From contig CAINDI010000010.1 of NCBI GenBank assembly GCA_903847335.1, forward strand, positions 1 to 40,862: a DNA stretch of 40,862 nt, read 5' to 3'. The position numbers and the translations under genes are program-made. The notes below the pieces were generated by a model, which made no database searches, had not been told where the DNA came from, and saw nothing but the letters and a program-made list of their open reading frames with translations. The stretch's first letter is position 1. Each line of letters opens with the position of its first letter. The stretch comes from an uncultured Verrucomicrobiota bacterium (lineage in GTDB: Bacteria > Verrucomicrobiota > Verrucomicrobiia > Palsa-1439). Of the stretch, positions 24,612-33,476 are shown in pieces.

Positions 24612-25850
24612 CTACCGCTTCAAGCTGACGCCACGCCGGAGATAAGTCGGCACATCGAGGTCTTCGCCGTTGTAAAGCGTCGGCTCGCTTTTCTCAAACC
24701 GACCACGCGGCACACCTTCTAATGGCAAATTTTCCTGCTTCGCCTGCGGTTCTTTCTTAACGGCCGCTGGTTTTACCGATGACGTTACCGGTGCGGCAAC
24801 TTCCGGAACCGGTTGTCGGGTCGCGACCGGTGTCGCTGCCGGTGCCGCGCGCCGAGGTAACGCATTGACGGTGGCAATCACGGTAATCGTTAGCCGGTCC
24901 ACATACGCTTCATCAATTGCCGCGCCCATCGTCACCTGACCTCGCGAAGCGATTCGCGAAATCGGTTCCACCGCGTGTTGCACATCCGCCAGCGTCATAT
25001 CCGGACCGCCCAGCACACTAATCAACACCGCTTCCGCTTTGCCGAGCACATCGCCGCCTTCAAACAACGGATTTTCCAGCAACGCCTTCACCGCCTCGCG
25101 CGATTTATCCTTACCGGTCGCCGTGCCAAAACTGAAAAGCCCGTCGCTGTGTTTGGAACCGAGCGCATTGCGCAAATCGGCAAAGTCCACATTGATCAAA
25201 CCCTTCCGGGCTAGCAATTGCCAGAACGCCTGCACGCCGGTCGCCACCAACTCGTTCCCGCGCTGAAATGCGTCAATCGCCGTCGCGCGTTCACCGGCCA
25301 CCTTAAATAATTTGTCGTTCGGAATGCAAATGACCGCATCGGCTTGCGCCTTGAGTTGGTCTAAACCCGCCAGCGCTTTTTGCCGGCGACCGACACCTTC
25401 AAATGCAAACGGCTGCATTACAAACGCCAGCACCAACGCGCCCTGCTCTTTCGCCGCCTTCGCCACCACCGGTGCCGCACCGGTGCCGGTGCCACCGCCG
25501 AGACCGGCCACAATGAAAACAATCCCGGTATTTTGCGCCGCCGCTTCCAACCGTTCCGCATCTTGCTGCGCGGCGCGCAAACCGAGTTCCACATCACCAC
25601 CGGTGCCGAGACCGTGCGTGATGGCCGAACCAATTTGCATTTTCTCCGCGCCGGTAATTCCACTCAACGCCTGCAAATCGGTGTTCACGGCGACCAGCTC
25701 AATGCCGGCCAGCGGATGCTGCGCATCACCGGCAATCGCGCTGGCGATTTGGCCGACAGCATTGCAACCGGCACCGCCAACGCCGAAAACTTTCAGGCGA
25801 GTGCGGGCCGGCGTCTCATTCGATTCAGTGGTTTTGCGAATGGGTGTCAT
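24612..25850 (-). CDS. ftsZ: Cell division GTPase FtsZ
   Basis: The tubulin homologue that forms the Z-ring. It has 412 residues. The GTP-binding tubulin signature GGGTGTGA is at 118-125, T7-loop residues NVDFADLR at 220-227, and the C-terminal conserved peptide DLDVPTYLRRG at the end, which is the expected FtsA-binding tail after a Pro/Ala/Lys-rich linker. The loop with GVGGAGCNAV and the segment KHSDGLFSFGTATGKDKSRE differ from most bacterial FtsZs, where AMMGxGxAxGExRA is usual. GAGGAG lies six bases upstream of the ATG. It follows ftsA directly. Confidence 0.95.
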   Translation of the reverse strand: MTPIRKTTESNETPARTRLKVFGVGGAGCNAVGQIASAIAGDAQHPLAGIELVAVNTDLQALSGITGAEKMQIGSAITHGLGTGGDVELGLRAAQQDAERLEAAAQNTGIVFIVAGLGGGTGTGAAPVVAKAAKEQGALVLAFVMQPFAFEGVGRRQKALAGLDQLKAQADAVICIPNDKLFKVAGERATAIDAFQRGNELVATGVQAFWQLLARKGLINVDFADLRNALGSKHSDGLFSFGTATGKDKSREAVKALLENPLFEGGDVLGKAEAVLISVLGGPDMTLADVQHAVEPISRIASRGQVTMGAAIDEAYVDRLTITVIATVNALPRRAAPAATPVATRQPVPEVAAPVTSSVKPAAVKKEPQAKQENLPLEGVPRGRFEKSEPTLYNGEDLDVPTYLRRGVSLKR

Positions 25851-25860
25851 AAGTTTCTCC

Positions 25861-27093
25861 TCACATCAGCAACGCGCGAATTTTCAGGAAATAACCGCGC
25901 ACGGTTTGACTCACACGCTCAATCGACGTCGGCGCGTTGTGGTGGTCTCGCTGCGAACCTTGCGCGTACCGGATGAGACCGATGGTGGTGGAATACTCCG
26001 GGCTTTCGATGGTCGCAGTCGGACCGCTGACGGTGTGGCTGTGACCGATGTTCACCGGTAATCCAAAAATATTCGTCGCCAACCGTTCCATCCCGCGCAA
26101 TCGAGCGCAGCCACCGGTGATAAATACGCCGGCGCCGAGGTAATCGGTCAGTTTATTTTTGTCGATGTCTTGCTTGATGAAGTTGAGCGTTTCCTCGACG
26201 CGCAGATTCATCACCCGGCAAAGCTGTTGCTTCGAGACTTCCCGGTCCGCCAAGCCGACTTCGCGCTTCAGATTGATAGTTTCATCCACGTCCAGCAACT
26301 CCAACGAACCATGCTCAATTTTCAGAGCGTCGGCTCGGTTCATCGGAATCTTCAAACCAGTCGCGATGTCATTCGTAATGTGATCGCCACCGACCGCAAT
26401 GACGCCAGTGTGTTGAATCGTGCCGTCCCGGTAAACGATGTAATCCGTCGTACCGCCACCCATATCAATCACGACCGCGCCGAGCTGCCGATGTTCCGGC
26501 GTCAACACCGCCAGCGCCGAAGCGAGGCTGCTGACGGCAATGTTGGCGACATCAAGCGGAACTTGTTTGATGCAGCGAATTGTGTTTTGCAACCGCGTTT
26601 TCACGCCGTGAATCACATGCACATCGGCTTCGAGTTTTGCGCCCATCATGCCAAGCGGCGTCTGAATGCCGTCCGCGCCATCCACATAAAACCGTTGCCG
26701 AATCGCGTGCAGCACCACGTGATCCATCGGAATGTTCACGGCTTTGGCATTGAGCATCACGTTGCGAACTTCGTCCTCAGTAATCTCGCGATCTTCATTG
26801 GTAACGGCGACACTACCGCGATTATTGAAGCACCGGAGATGACCACCGGTCACGCTGGCGTAAACATTCCGAATCTCGACATCTGCGCTTTCCTCCGCCT
26901 GAATCAACGCATCGTGAATGTTCTGCGTCGCGGCTTCCATATTCACAATCTCACCTTTACGCACACCTTCCGATGCCACTTGGCCGACACCGATAATGGA
27001 AATGTTCCCGCCGTCCACGACTTCGCCGACTACGGCGCAGACTTTCGACGTACCGACTTCCAACCCCACCACAATTCGATCTTTTGCCATCAT
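25861..27093 (-). CDS. ftsA: Cell division protein FtsA
   Basis: An actin-like membrane anchor for FtsZ, about 410 residues. It opens IVVGLEVGTSKVCAVVGEV (phosphate-1 loop). The SHS2/1C domain holds CFNNRGSVAVTN. The second nucleotide loop is VVIDMGGGTTDYIVY, and adenosine-loop residues lie in GVFITGGCARLRGM. The C-terminus (TVRGYFLKIRALLM) is an amphipathic membrane-targeting helix. Tandem ATGs at 27093 and 27090 follow an AAGGGG Shine-Dalgarno; the frame start at 27132 would reach into ftsQ and is rejected. The gene order ftsQ-ftsA-ftsZ is canonical. Confidence 0.95.
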   Translation of the reverse strand: MMAKDRIVVGLEVGTSKVCAVVGEVVDGGNISIIGVGQVASEGVRKGEIVNMEAATQNIHDALIQAEESADVEIRNVYASVTGGHLRCFNNRGSVAVTNEDREITEDEVRNVMLNAKAVNIPMDHVVLHAIRQRFYVDGADGIQTPLGMMGAKLEADVHVIHGVKTRLQNTIRCIKQVPLDVANIAVSSLASALAVLTPEHRQLGAVVIDMGGGTTDYIVYRDGTIQHTGVIAVGGDHITNDIATGLKIPMNRADALKIEHGSLELLDVDETINLKREVGLADREVSKQQLCRVMNLRVEETLNFIKQDIDKNKLTDYLGAGVFITGGCARLRGMERLATNIFGLPVNIGHSHTVSGPTATIESPEYSTTIGLIRYAQGSQRDHHNAPTSIERVSQTVRGYFLKIRALLM

Positions 27094-27103
27094 AATTTCC
27101 CCT

Positions 27104-27967
27104 TCAATTTGCAAATGCCACCGGCACCCCACGTGCCACAGTCAAATCCACCGCCGCCACCAACTTCTGCCGTTGCGCCGCCCACGTCATAATCGCGCTG
27201 AGCCGCCGCATTTGTTGTTGAAAATTCGCCACATCAAATTTCACCTGCGTATTTTGCTTCGTCGTCAACGTCAACTGGCGCGGCTTCGAAATATCCACCG
27301 TCGCAATTTCCATCATCGATCCCGCCGCCGCCTGCTGCACTTTATCGAGCAACTCCAACGCCCGGTAAATCTGCTCCGATTGCACCTGCTTGCCGACGCG
27401 CACATCCACCGGTGCCACGCCCGTCAACACCGGCAACGCCCCCGGCGCTTGCGGCTGAATCACCGTGCCATCGCGCAACCGGAGCGGCGTCATCACCATT
27501 CCAGCTCGGTCAATAAACAGCACCGGCGCGTCCGTCGCTTTCAACCGCGCCACCGCAATCCGCTCGTTCACGCGGATAAATAATTTTGACGGCATCACCC
27601 GCCGCACCTCGACACATCGAATCACCGGCACCGCTTCCAAATTCCGTTGCACCTGCGCGAGGTCCAGCGACAAAATATTTTGTCCTTCCGCCACGCCGGC
27701 CAAACCCATCACTTGCGCCTTCGTCATTCCGCCGTCATTCTCGACATCGATTCGCGTGATGGCAAACCGCGGATTTTCGTACACCAATCGCGCCGAGGTA
27801 AATTTCACTAACCGGTAAATTCCGTAACCGCCAAATCCAATCACCGCGACTACCGCCGCGAGGGTCGACAACCAGCGCACACGACTCCGCAGCCGGCCTT
27901 CCGTCTGCACTTTCACATCCAGCAAATACTGGTTCCGCTTCCGCCGGCGATTACCAAGTTTAATCAT
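27104..27967 (-). CDS. ftsQ: Cell division protein FtsQ
   Basis: A bitopic divisome protein of about 287 residues. It has a basic cytoplasmic tail (MIKLGNRRRKRNQYLLD), one transmembrane helix (LSTLAAVVAVIGFGGYGIY) and a periplasmic POTRA domain (FAITRIDVENDGGMTKAQVMGLAGV). An FtsQ/DivIB beta domain follows (PVIRCVEVRRVMPSKLFIRVNERIAVA). Sequence identity is low, as is usual for this family. Position between ddl and ftsA makes the call secure. ATG 27967 overlaps the ddl stop by one base (TGATG), with GGAGG about 13 bases upstream. Confidence 0.9.
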   Translation of the reverse strand: MIKLGNRRRKRNQYLLDVKVQTEGRLRSRVRWLSTLAAVVAVIGFGGYGIYRLVKFTSARLVYENPRFAITRIDVENDGGMTKAQVMGLAGVAEGQNILSLDLAQVQRNLEAVPVIRCVEVRRVMPSKLFIRVNERIAVARLKATDAPVLFIDRAGMVMTPLRLRDGTVIQPQAPGALPVLTGVAPVDVRVGKQVQSEQIYRALELLDKVQQAAAGSMMEIATVDISKPRQLTLTTKQNTQVKFDVANFQQQMRRLSAIMTWAAQRQKLVAAVDLTVARGVPVAFAN

Positions 27968-28881
27968 CAGACTGTCACCGCCTCCATTCGTCGCGCCAAC
28001 GCCAGTTCCACCATCCGCGAACAAAGCGCTGGCAATTCCATTCCCGCCGCCCGCGCCGCCTTCGGCAACAAACTATTCGCCGTCATCCCCGGTAGCGTGT
28101 TCACTTCCAAAACATAAAACTGGCCAGTCGTCTCATTCATCATCAAATCCACTCGCGAATAATCCCGGCAACCGAGACATTCGTGCGCCCGCAACGCAAA
28201 CATCTTCGCACGCGCCGTGATCGTTGCTTCCAACGGCGCCGGACAAATTTCTTCGGCGGCACCGGTCGTGTACTTCGCTTCGTAATCAAAAAATTCCCGC
28301 TTCGTCTTGATTTCCACCACCGGCAACGCCCTGCCATCCAAAATCCCCACCGTGAACTCGCGTCCCCGCACAAACTCTTCCACCATCACTTGCGAATCAA
28401 ATTGCCGCGCTTGTTGATACGCCTGAACTAACGCCGCCAAATCATCCACGCGACTAATTCCCACACTCGAACCTTGCCGCGCCGGTTTCACAAACAACGG
28501 CCAGTGCAATTCCTCCGGCACATTCACGCCATCAAAGATCACCGATTTCGGCGTCGGAATTCCCGCCTCGAGAAAACATTCTTTTGCCAAAATTTTATTG
28601 AATGCTCGCGCACTCGCGCCGGGATCCGAGCCGGTATACGCCACGCCGTGGTCTTCCAAAATTCTCTGAATCTGTCCGTCTTCGCCAAACGTCCCGTGCA
28701 TCGCGATAAACGCCACGTCCACGTCCGCCGGCACATTTACTGCCGTGCCCTGAATATCCACCGGCACCACCGACATCCCCGCGTCGCGCAAAGCCGCCAC
28801 CACCATCGCGCCGGATTTCCGCGACACTTCCGCTTCCGCCGACGGCCCGCCCATCAACACCGCCACTCGTAAATCTTTCAT
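27967..28881 (-). CDS. ddl: D-alanine--D-alanine ligase
   Basis: Makes the D-Ala-D-Ala dipeptide that MurF attaches. It is an ATP-grasp enzyme of 304 residues. It opens RVAVLMGGPSAEAEVSRKSG and has MHGTFGEDGQIQRILE, the phosphate-loop segment KPARQGSSVGISRV, and DLMMNETTGQFYVLEVNTLPGMTANSLLPKA with the Mg2+ ligands. Its ATG overlaps the murC-murB stop (ATGA) and follows GGGAGGGAAGG, a strong Shine-Dalgarno. It is in the expected place, before ftsQ. Confidence 0.95.
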   Translation of the reverse strand: MKDLRVAVLMGGPSAEAEVSRKSGAMVVAALRDAGMSVVPVDIQGTAVNVPADVDVAFIAMHGTFGEDGQIQRILEDHGVAYTGSDPGASARAFNKILAKECFLEAGIPTPKSVIFDGVNVPEELHWPLFVKPARQGSSVGISRVDDLAALVQAYQQARQFDSQVMVEEFVRGREFTVGILDGRALPVVEIKTKREFFDYEAKYTTGAAEEICPAPLEATITARAKMFALRAHECLGCRDYSRVDLMMNETTGQFYVLEVNTLPGMTANSLLPKAARAAGMELPALCSRMVELALARRMEAVTV

Positions 28882-31214
28882 CCTTCCCTCCCTAAAATTT
28901 GAACTTCTGGTTCCAGTTCAATCCCGCGCTCTTGCCGGGCGCGCAACCGAATCTGCTCCATCAACGCCAACACATCGCCCGCCGTCGCGCCGCCTTCATT
29001 CACAATAAAATTCCCGTGCAACTCCGACACTCGCGCTCCACCAACTGCCGTACCTTTCAACCCCAATTCATCAATTAACTTCCCGGCCGCAATCGTTCCC
29101 GGATTTTTGAACACGCAACCCGCGCTTGGCTTCGCCGGCTGACTCGCCCAACGTTTCGCCTCAAACTGCCGGAGCCGCGCATCAATCTCCGCTCGCGCCG
29201 TTTTCTGCCCACGCAAAATCGCCGTCAGCACCACGTGATTCGCAAATAGCGGACAGTTCCGGTAATACACCGGCAACGTCTCCGCCGCTGCATCATAAAT
29301 TTCCCCAGTCATACTCACGTACCGGACCCACTCCACCACATCAAACGTCTGTTTCCCCATCGCCCCAGCATTCATCCGCAACGCCCCACCGAGCGACCCC
29401 GGGATTCCTTCCAAAAACTCCAATCCACCCAGCTCATGCTGCTTCGCCAAATTCACAATGCTCCGCAACCGCGCTCCGCCGCGCGCATACAACCGCTCGC
29501 CGTCCGCTTCCACCTTCGAAAATTCTGCCGCTGAAAGTTGCACCACCACTCCCGCAATCCCGCCATCACGCACCAACAAATTTGTTCCACGCCCCACCAC
29601 CATCACCGGCACATTTCGCTCATGGCAGTAGCGCAACAATTTCGCCAAATCGTTTTCGTTCCCCGGTTCCACCCAAACTTCCGCCGGCCCACCGACCCGC
29701 ATCGAAGTGTGTCGCGCCATCGGTTCATCGCGCCGCACCACCGCGTCGCTGGTCAACGCCGCGCGCAAATCCTTCTCGATACTCACCGGTGACGCCGTTG
29801 CCACCAAAATGTTCGGCCCTTGCTTCGCGAGTTTCTCTGCCACCGCCTGCGCCACCTTATAAATATCACCAGCGCCCATCACCAACACCAAATCACCGGT
29901 GCGCGCTTCCGTGAAAAGTTGCTGCGCCAACCGTTGCAAATCCGGTTCATACGTCACATCGGTTTGTCCCGTCGCCAACACGCCATCATAAATTGTCCGA
30001 CCACTCACACCGGCAATCGGCGCTTCGCTCGCCGCGTACACATCCGTCAGAAAAAGTTTATCGGCTTTCCGGAATGCCGTCGCAAATTCCTTCTGCAACG
30101 CCTGCGTCCGCGAGTACCGGTGCGGCTGAAACGCCGCAATCACCCGCTGATAACCGAGCGTTCGCGCCGCTGAAATTGTCGCCGCAATTTCCGTCGGATG
30201 ATGCGCGTAATCGTCCACCACCGCAATGCCTTCGCCATCGTAGCGGCGTTCAAATCGCCGTTTCGCGCCGGTGAACTTCGCCACCGCCGCCGCGACTTTT
30301 TCAAATGGCATTCCCAATTGATCCGCCACCGCAATCGCCGCTAGCGCATTCACAACATTTTGTTTACCGGGAATCACCAATTCGATTTCACCGAGCCGTT
30401 GGTCCCGGCAAATCACTGTGAACCGGCACCCGCGATTCGTCGGCGTGATGTCGAGTGCCCGATAATCCGCTTTCTCCGACAACCCAAATGAAATCGCCGT
30501 GCGACTTTCCTTCGCCAACGTCGTGCAGTTCGCGCAATCGGCGCAGTAAAATACCGTGTTCAGCGTGCTCCGGAAAAACGATTCAAAATTCGCCAGCAAC
30601 CCTTTCATCGTCCGGTGATGGTCGAGATGTTCCGCTTCGATGTTCAGGCAAATCGAATATTGCGGCGTGAACCCAATCAACGTGCCGTCGCTTTCGTCCG
30701 CTTCCGCCACGAAATACTTACCGGCGCCAAACTGCGCGTTCGTCCCCAGCACCGGCACCTGACCGCCGACGCAAAAAGTCGGCGCGCTATCACTGCGCGT
30801 CAGCACATGCGCAATCAACGCCGTGGTCGTCGTCTTCCCGTGCGTCCCGGCCACTGCGATATTATTTTTGTGCGTCATCAACGCCGTCAACAACAGCCCG
30901 CGCCGAATTGCCGGAATCTTCAACTCCGCCGCCGCGATTAATTCCGGATTCTCTGCGGTCACCGCTGAAGTGAACACCACTAACTCCGTATCCGGCCGCA
31001 CATTCTTACCGGCGTGGCCGACAGAAATTTTTGCGCCGAGCTTCTTCAACCCGGTCGTCTCACCGTTCGGCAACAAATCCGAACCGGTCACGATGTGACC
31101 TTGTTGCAATAGCAACCGGGACAATCCGCTCATCCCGCAACCGCCGATGCCGACAAAATGCACACGGCGCGGATTCACCCAGAGAAAATCAATTAATTGC
31201 TGTCTAGTCAGCAT
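28878..31214 (-). CDS. murC: MurC-MurB fusion: UDP-MurNAc--L-Ala ligase / UDP-MurNAc dehydrogenase
   Basis: A single open frame of 778 residues joining two sequential peptidoglycan precursor enzymes. Residues 1-468 are MurC: VHFVGIGGCGMSGLS, P-loop GTHGKTTT (123-130) and DDYAHHPTEI (334-343). Residues about 478-778 are FAD-dependent MurB: RHTSMRVGGPAEVWVEP, GRGTNLLVRDGG (541-552), GIPGSLGGALRMNAGA (603-618) and a Glu near 770 (LEPEVQ). The expected active-site Ser of the AGSxFKNP motif is Cys700 here (SAGCVFKNP). ATG 31214 is chosen: GGAG sits four bases upstream and it overlaps the murG stop by 11 bases. The longer frame to 31250 lies deep in murG. MurB acts before MurC, so domain order is reversed relative to the pathway. 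Confidence 0.95.
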   Translation of the reverse strand: MLTRQQLIDFLWVNPRRVHFVGIGGCGMSGLSRLLLQQGHIVTGSDLLPNGETTGLKKLGAKISVGHAGKNVRPDTELVVFTSAVTAENPELIAAAELKIPAIRRGLLLTALMTHKNNIAVAGTHGKTTTTALIAHVLTRSDSAPTFCVGGQVPVLGTNAQFGAGKYFVAEADESDGTLIGFTPQYSICLNIEAEHLDHHRTMKGLLANFESFFRSTLNTVFYCADCANCTTLAKESRTAISFGLSEKADYRALDITPTNRGCRFTVICRDQRLGEIELVIPGKQNVVNALAAIAVADQLGMPFEKVAAAVAKFTGAKRRFERRYDGEGIAVVDDYAHHPTEIAATISAARTLGYQRVIAAFQPHRYSRTQALQKEFATAFRKADKLFLTDVYAASEAPIAGVSGRTIYDGVLATGQTDVTYEPDLQRLAQQLFTEARTGDLVLVMGAGDIYKVAQAVAEKLAKQGPNILVATASPVSIEKDLRAALTSDAVVRRDEPMARHTSMRVGGPAEVWVEPGNENDLAKLLRYCHERNVPVMVVGRGTNLLVRDGGIAGVVVQLSAAEFSKVEADGERLYARGGARLRSIVNLAKQHELGGLEFLEGIPGSLGGALRMNAGAMGKQTFDVVEWVRYVSMTGEIYDAAAETLPVYYRNCPLFANHVVLTAILRGQKTARAEIDARLRQFEAKRWASQPAKPSAGCVFKNPGTIAAGKLIDELGLKGTAVGGARVSELHGNFIVNEGGATAGDVLALMEQIRLRARQERGIELEPEVQILGREG

Positions 31215-32274
31215 ACGTCTCCACCAAATCCGCAATTCGCTCCGCCGCATCGCTCACCGCCAACGTCTGCACCGCGCGCGCCATCCCAGCCCGCCGGTGA
31301 GCATCGTCGAACAACCCGGCTAACTCCTCCGGCAGCCGCGACACCGGTTCCGCAATTCGCGCCGCGCCGATGCGCTCAAAAACTTTCGCGTTATGCCACT
31401 GATGATTACCGGTGGCCTGCGGATACGGCAACAAAATCGCCGGCAAACCGAATACCGCCAATTCCGTCAACGTCGCCGCGCCCGACCGGGCTACCACCAA
31501 ATCCGCCGCGCTGTACGGCAATTCCATTTCACTGCAAAAACTCATCACGTTCGCCGTAAATCCATTTTTTTGGTATGCGGCGCGCAACGTCGCCTCGTCG
31601 CGCAGCCCACTCAAATGCACAAATTGCGCTCGCTCTTTCCAAGCGGAAAGCTCCGGTAACGCCGCAATCACCGCCTCGTTCACCGCCCGCGCCCCTTGAC
31701 TGCCGCCCATCACCAAAACCGTCAGTCGCTGACGGTCAAGCCCTAGCCGTTCGTGGGCACCGGCAATTTTTCCCTGCCGGAGCGTTTGCCGAATCGGTGT
31801 CCCGGTCACCGTCACCGGTTTACGCCCAAAAAATTTCGCGCAGTCCGGCACGCCCACCGCAATATGATCCGCCCACTTGCCGGACCACCGGTTCGCCTTG
31901 CCGGGTACAGCATTCGACTCGTGAATTAACTTCACACCGCGTCGTCGCCACTTGGCCGCGAACACCGCCGGTGCCGAGGTAAATCCGCCCATGCCCAGCA
32001 CCGCGTCCGGTTCAAACTGCCGACATTCTTCCAAACAATCGCCAACCGCTCGCGCTAACCGGACACAAAATTTCACCAAGCCACCGGCACCGGTATAACC
32101 CACTGCCGAAACTGACCGAACCGTGATTGCTGAATTTTTTAGTGCCGCTTGATCCACCGCTTTTTCCGAAACCAACAATTTCACTTCGTGCCGGCGCGAC
32201 ACCAACATTTCCGCGACCGCAAGGCCGGGAAACAAATGCCCGCCCGTTCCGCCGCATGCGATGAGCACTTTCAT
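31204..32274 (-). CDS. murG: UDP-GlcNAc:lipid I GlcNAc transferase MurG
   Basis: Adds GlcNAc to lipid I to form lipid II on the inner face of the membrane. It is a GT-B enzyme of 356 residues. It opens MKVLIACGGTGGHLFPGLAVAEML. Further motifs are HESNAVPGKANR, MGGSQGARAVN and the nucleotide-sugar site ARSGAATLTELAVFGLPAILLPYP. Its ATG overlaps the ftsW stop (ATGA), and its own TAG lies inside the start of the MurC-MurB gene, so the three are translationally linked. Confidence 0.96.
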   Translation of the reverse strand: MKVLIACGGTGGHLFPGLAVAEMLVSRRHEVKLLVSEKAVDQAALKNSAITVRSVSAVGYTGAGGLVKFCVRLARAVGDCLEECRQFEPDAVLGMGGFTSAPAVFAAKWRRRGVKLIHESNAVPGKANRWSGKWADHIAVGVPDCAKFFGRKPVTVTGTPIRQTLRQGKIAGAHERLGLDRQRLTVLVMGGSQGARAVNEAVIAALPELSAWKERAQFVHLSGLRDEATLRAAYQKNGFTANVMSFCSEMELPYSAADLVVARSGAATLTELAVFGLPAILLPYPQATGNHQWHNAKVFERIGAARIAEPVSRLPEELAGLFDDAHRRAGMARAVQTLAVSDAAERIADLVETYAD

Positions 32275-33410
32275 ATGCTTAATTCGCGTTGCTCAAAAAA
32301 TTCTCGCTCGACCGTGCGCGTTTCCATCGCGCCGTGCCGGTAAATACTCAGTAAAACGCCCACCGCCACCAGATTCATCATCACGTTCGACCCGCCGTAA
32401 CTGAGAAACGGCAACGCGAGACCTTTCGTCGGCAACCACGCGGTGACGACGCCGATATTGATGAGTGTTTGCAAACCAATCATCGTGGTAATTCCGAACC
32501 CGAGATATTGGCCGAACAAATCCGGCGCACGCAGACTGATGATGATGCCGCACGCCACCAACGCGATGAAACATGCCAGCACCGCCAGCACGCCGATGAG
32601 ACCGAGTTCTTCGCCGACGATTGGAAAAATGAAATCGGTGTGCGCTTCCGGCAGATAAAACATTTTTTGTCGGCTATTGCCGAGACCGAGACCGTTAATG
32701 CCGCCGGAGCCAAACGCCAGCATCGCTTGCCAGACTTGGTAACCGGGGCCGGCTTTGTATTTTGCGAGGTCGGTGAAGGCCAGCATCCGACGCATCCGGA
32801 CCGCATTATGTGAAATCAAGACCGCAAAACCGATGATGCCGGTTAAAATTGTTGGGCCGAGGTACCGGAGGCGAACGCCGGCCACAAACATCATCGCGAT
32901 GGCGACTGCCGCCAGCAACGCCGTCGTGCCGAAATCTGGTTCGGCCAAAACTACCAGACACGTTCCACCAACCACCGCCATCGGCAGCAGAAAACCGCGA
33001 CCGAAGCGTTCAATCCAGCGTTTTTCTTTGGCGAGATAATGTGCTAGCCAAGTGATGAGCGCGAGCTTGGCAAACTCCGATGGTTGAACACGAATACTCC
33101 CAAGACCAAGCCACCGGCGCGCCCCACTCACTTTGATTCCGACGTGCGGAATCAGCACCACAACTAAAAGTGCACCGGCAATAATCAATGCCGGTTTGGC
33201 AACCGCGCGGAGTTTCGGATACGGCGTGGCCGCCATGACCGCACAGCAAACGCCGCCGAGCGTCATCCAAACGAGTTGCCGTTTCAGTAGATAATTTGGG
33301 TCGCCATATTTGTCACGCGCTTGCAGTGAGCTAACACTGAAAAGCATGACAACGCCCACCGTCACGAGAATTAACGTGGCGATGAGCAGAGTGATGGCGG
33401 CTTTGTTCAT
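32271..33410 (-). CDS. ftsW: SEDS peptidoglycan polymerase FtsW
   Basis: A ten-helix SEDS-family glycosyltransferase that polymerises lipid II with FtsI at the septum, about 379 residues. Conserved segments include SGARRWLGLGSIRVQPSEFAKLALI, VLAEPDFGTTALL and LGNSRQKMFYLPEAHTDFIFPIVGEELG. LPTKGLALPFLSYGGSN near the C-terminus is diagnostic of FtsW/RodA. Location before murG favours FtsW over RodA. ATG 33410 is preferred over GTG 33419; neither has a strong Shine-Dalgarno. A GC hairpin lies just upstream. Confidence 0.94.
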   Translation of the reverse strand: MNKAAITLLIATLILVTVGVVMLFSVSSLQARDKYGDPNYLLKRQLVWMTLGGVCCAVMAATPYPKLRAVAKPALIIAGALLVVVLIPHVGIKVSGARRWLGLGSIRVQPSEFAKLALITWLAHYLAKEKRWIERFGRGFLLPMAVVGGTCLVVLAEPDFGTTALLAAVAIAMMFVAGVRLRYLGPTILTGIIGFAVLISHNAVRMRRMLAFTDLAKYKAGPGYQVWQAMLAFGSGGINGLGLGNSRQKMFYLPEAHTDFIFPIVGEELGLIGVLAVLACFIALVACGIIISLRAPDLFGQYLGFGITTMIGLQTLINIGVVTAWLPTKGLALPFLSYGGSNVMMNLVAVGVLLSIYRHGAMETRTVEREFFEQRELSI

Positions 33411-33428
33411 TTCATTCACTCGCGCCGC

Positions 33429-33457
33429 GTGGCGGCGGCCAATCGGACCGCCGCCAC
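33429..33457 (-). repeat. GC-rich perfect hairpin between the LysM gene and ftsW
   Basis: GTGGCGGCGG (33429-33438) and CCGCCGCCAC (33448-33457) form a perfect ten-pair stem with a nine-base loop. On the reverse strand it lies 19 bases after the LysM stop and 19 before ftsW. No T-run follows, so an mRNA processing, stabilising or partial-termination element is more likely than an intrinsic terminator. Confidence 0.6.
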
Positions 33458-33476
33458 TGCGTTGCGATGGATTGTT

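Noticed and set aside
26170-27192. Long forward open frame (340 codons) opposite ftsA and the ftsQ end
   Set aside because: It is antisense to well-supported FtsA, has a His/Arg/Asn-rich composition typical of reverse-complement frames and shows no domain signature.
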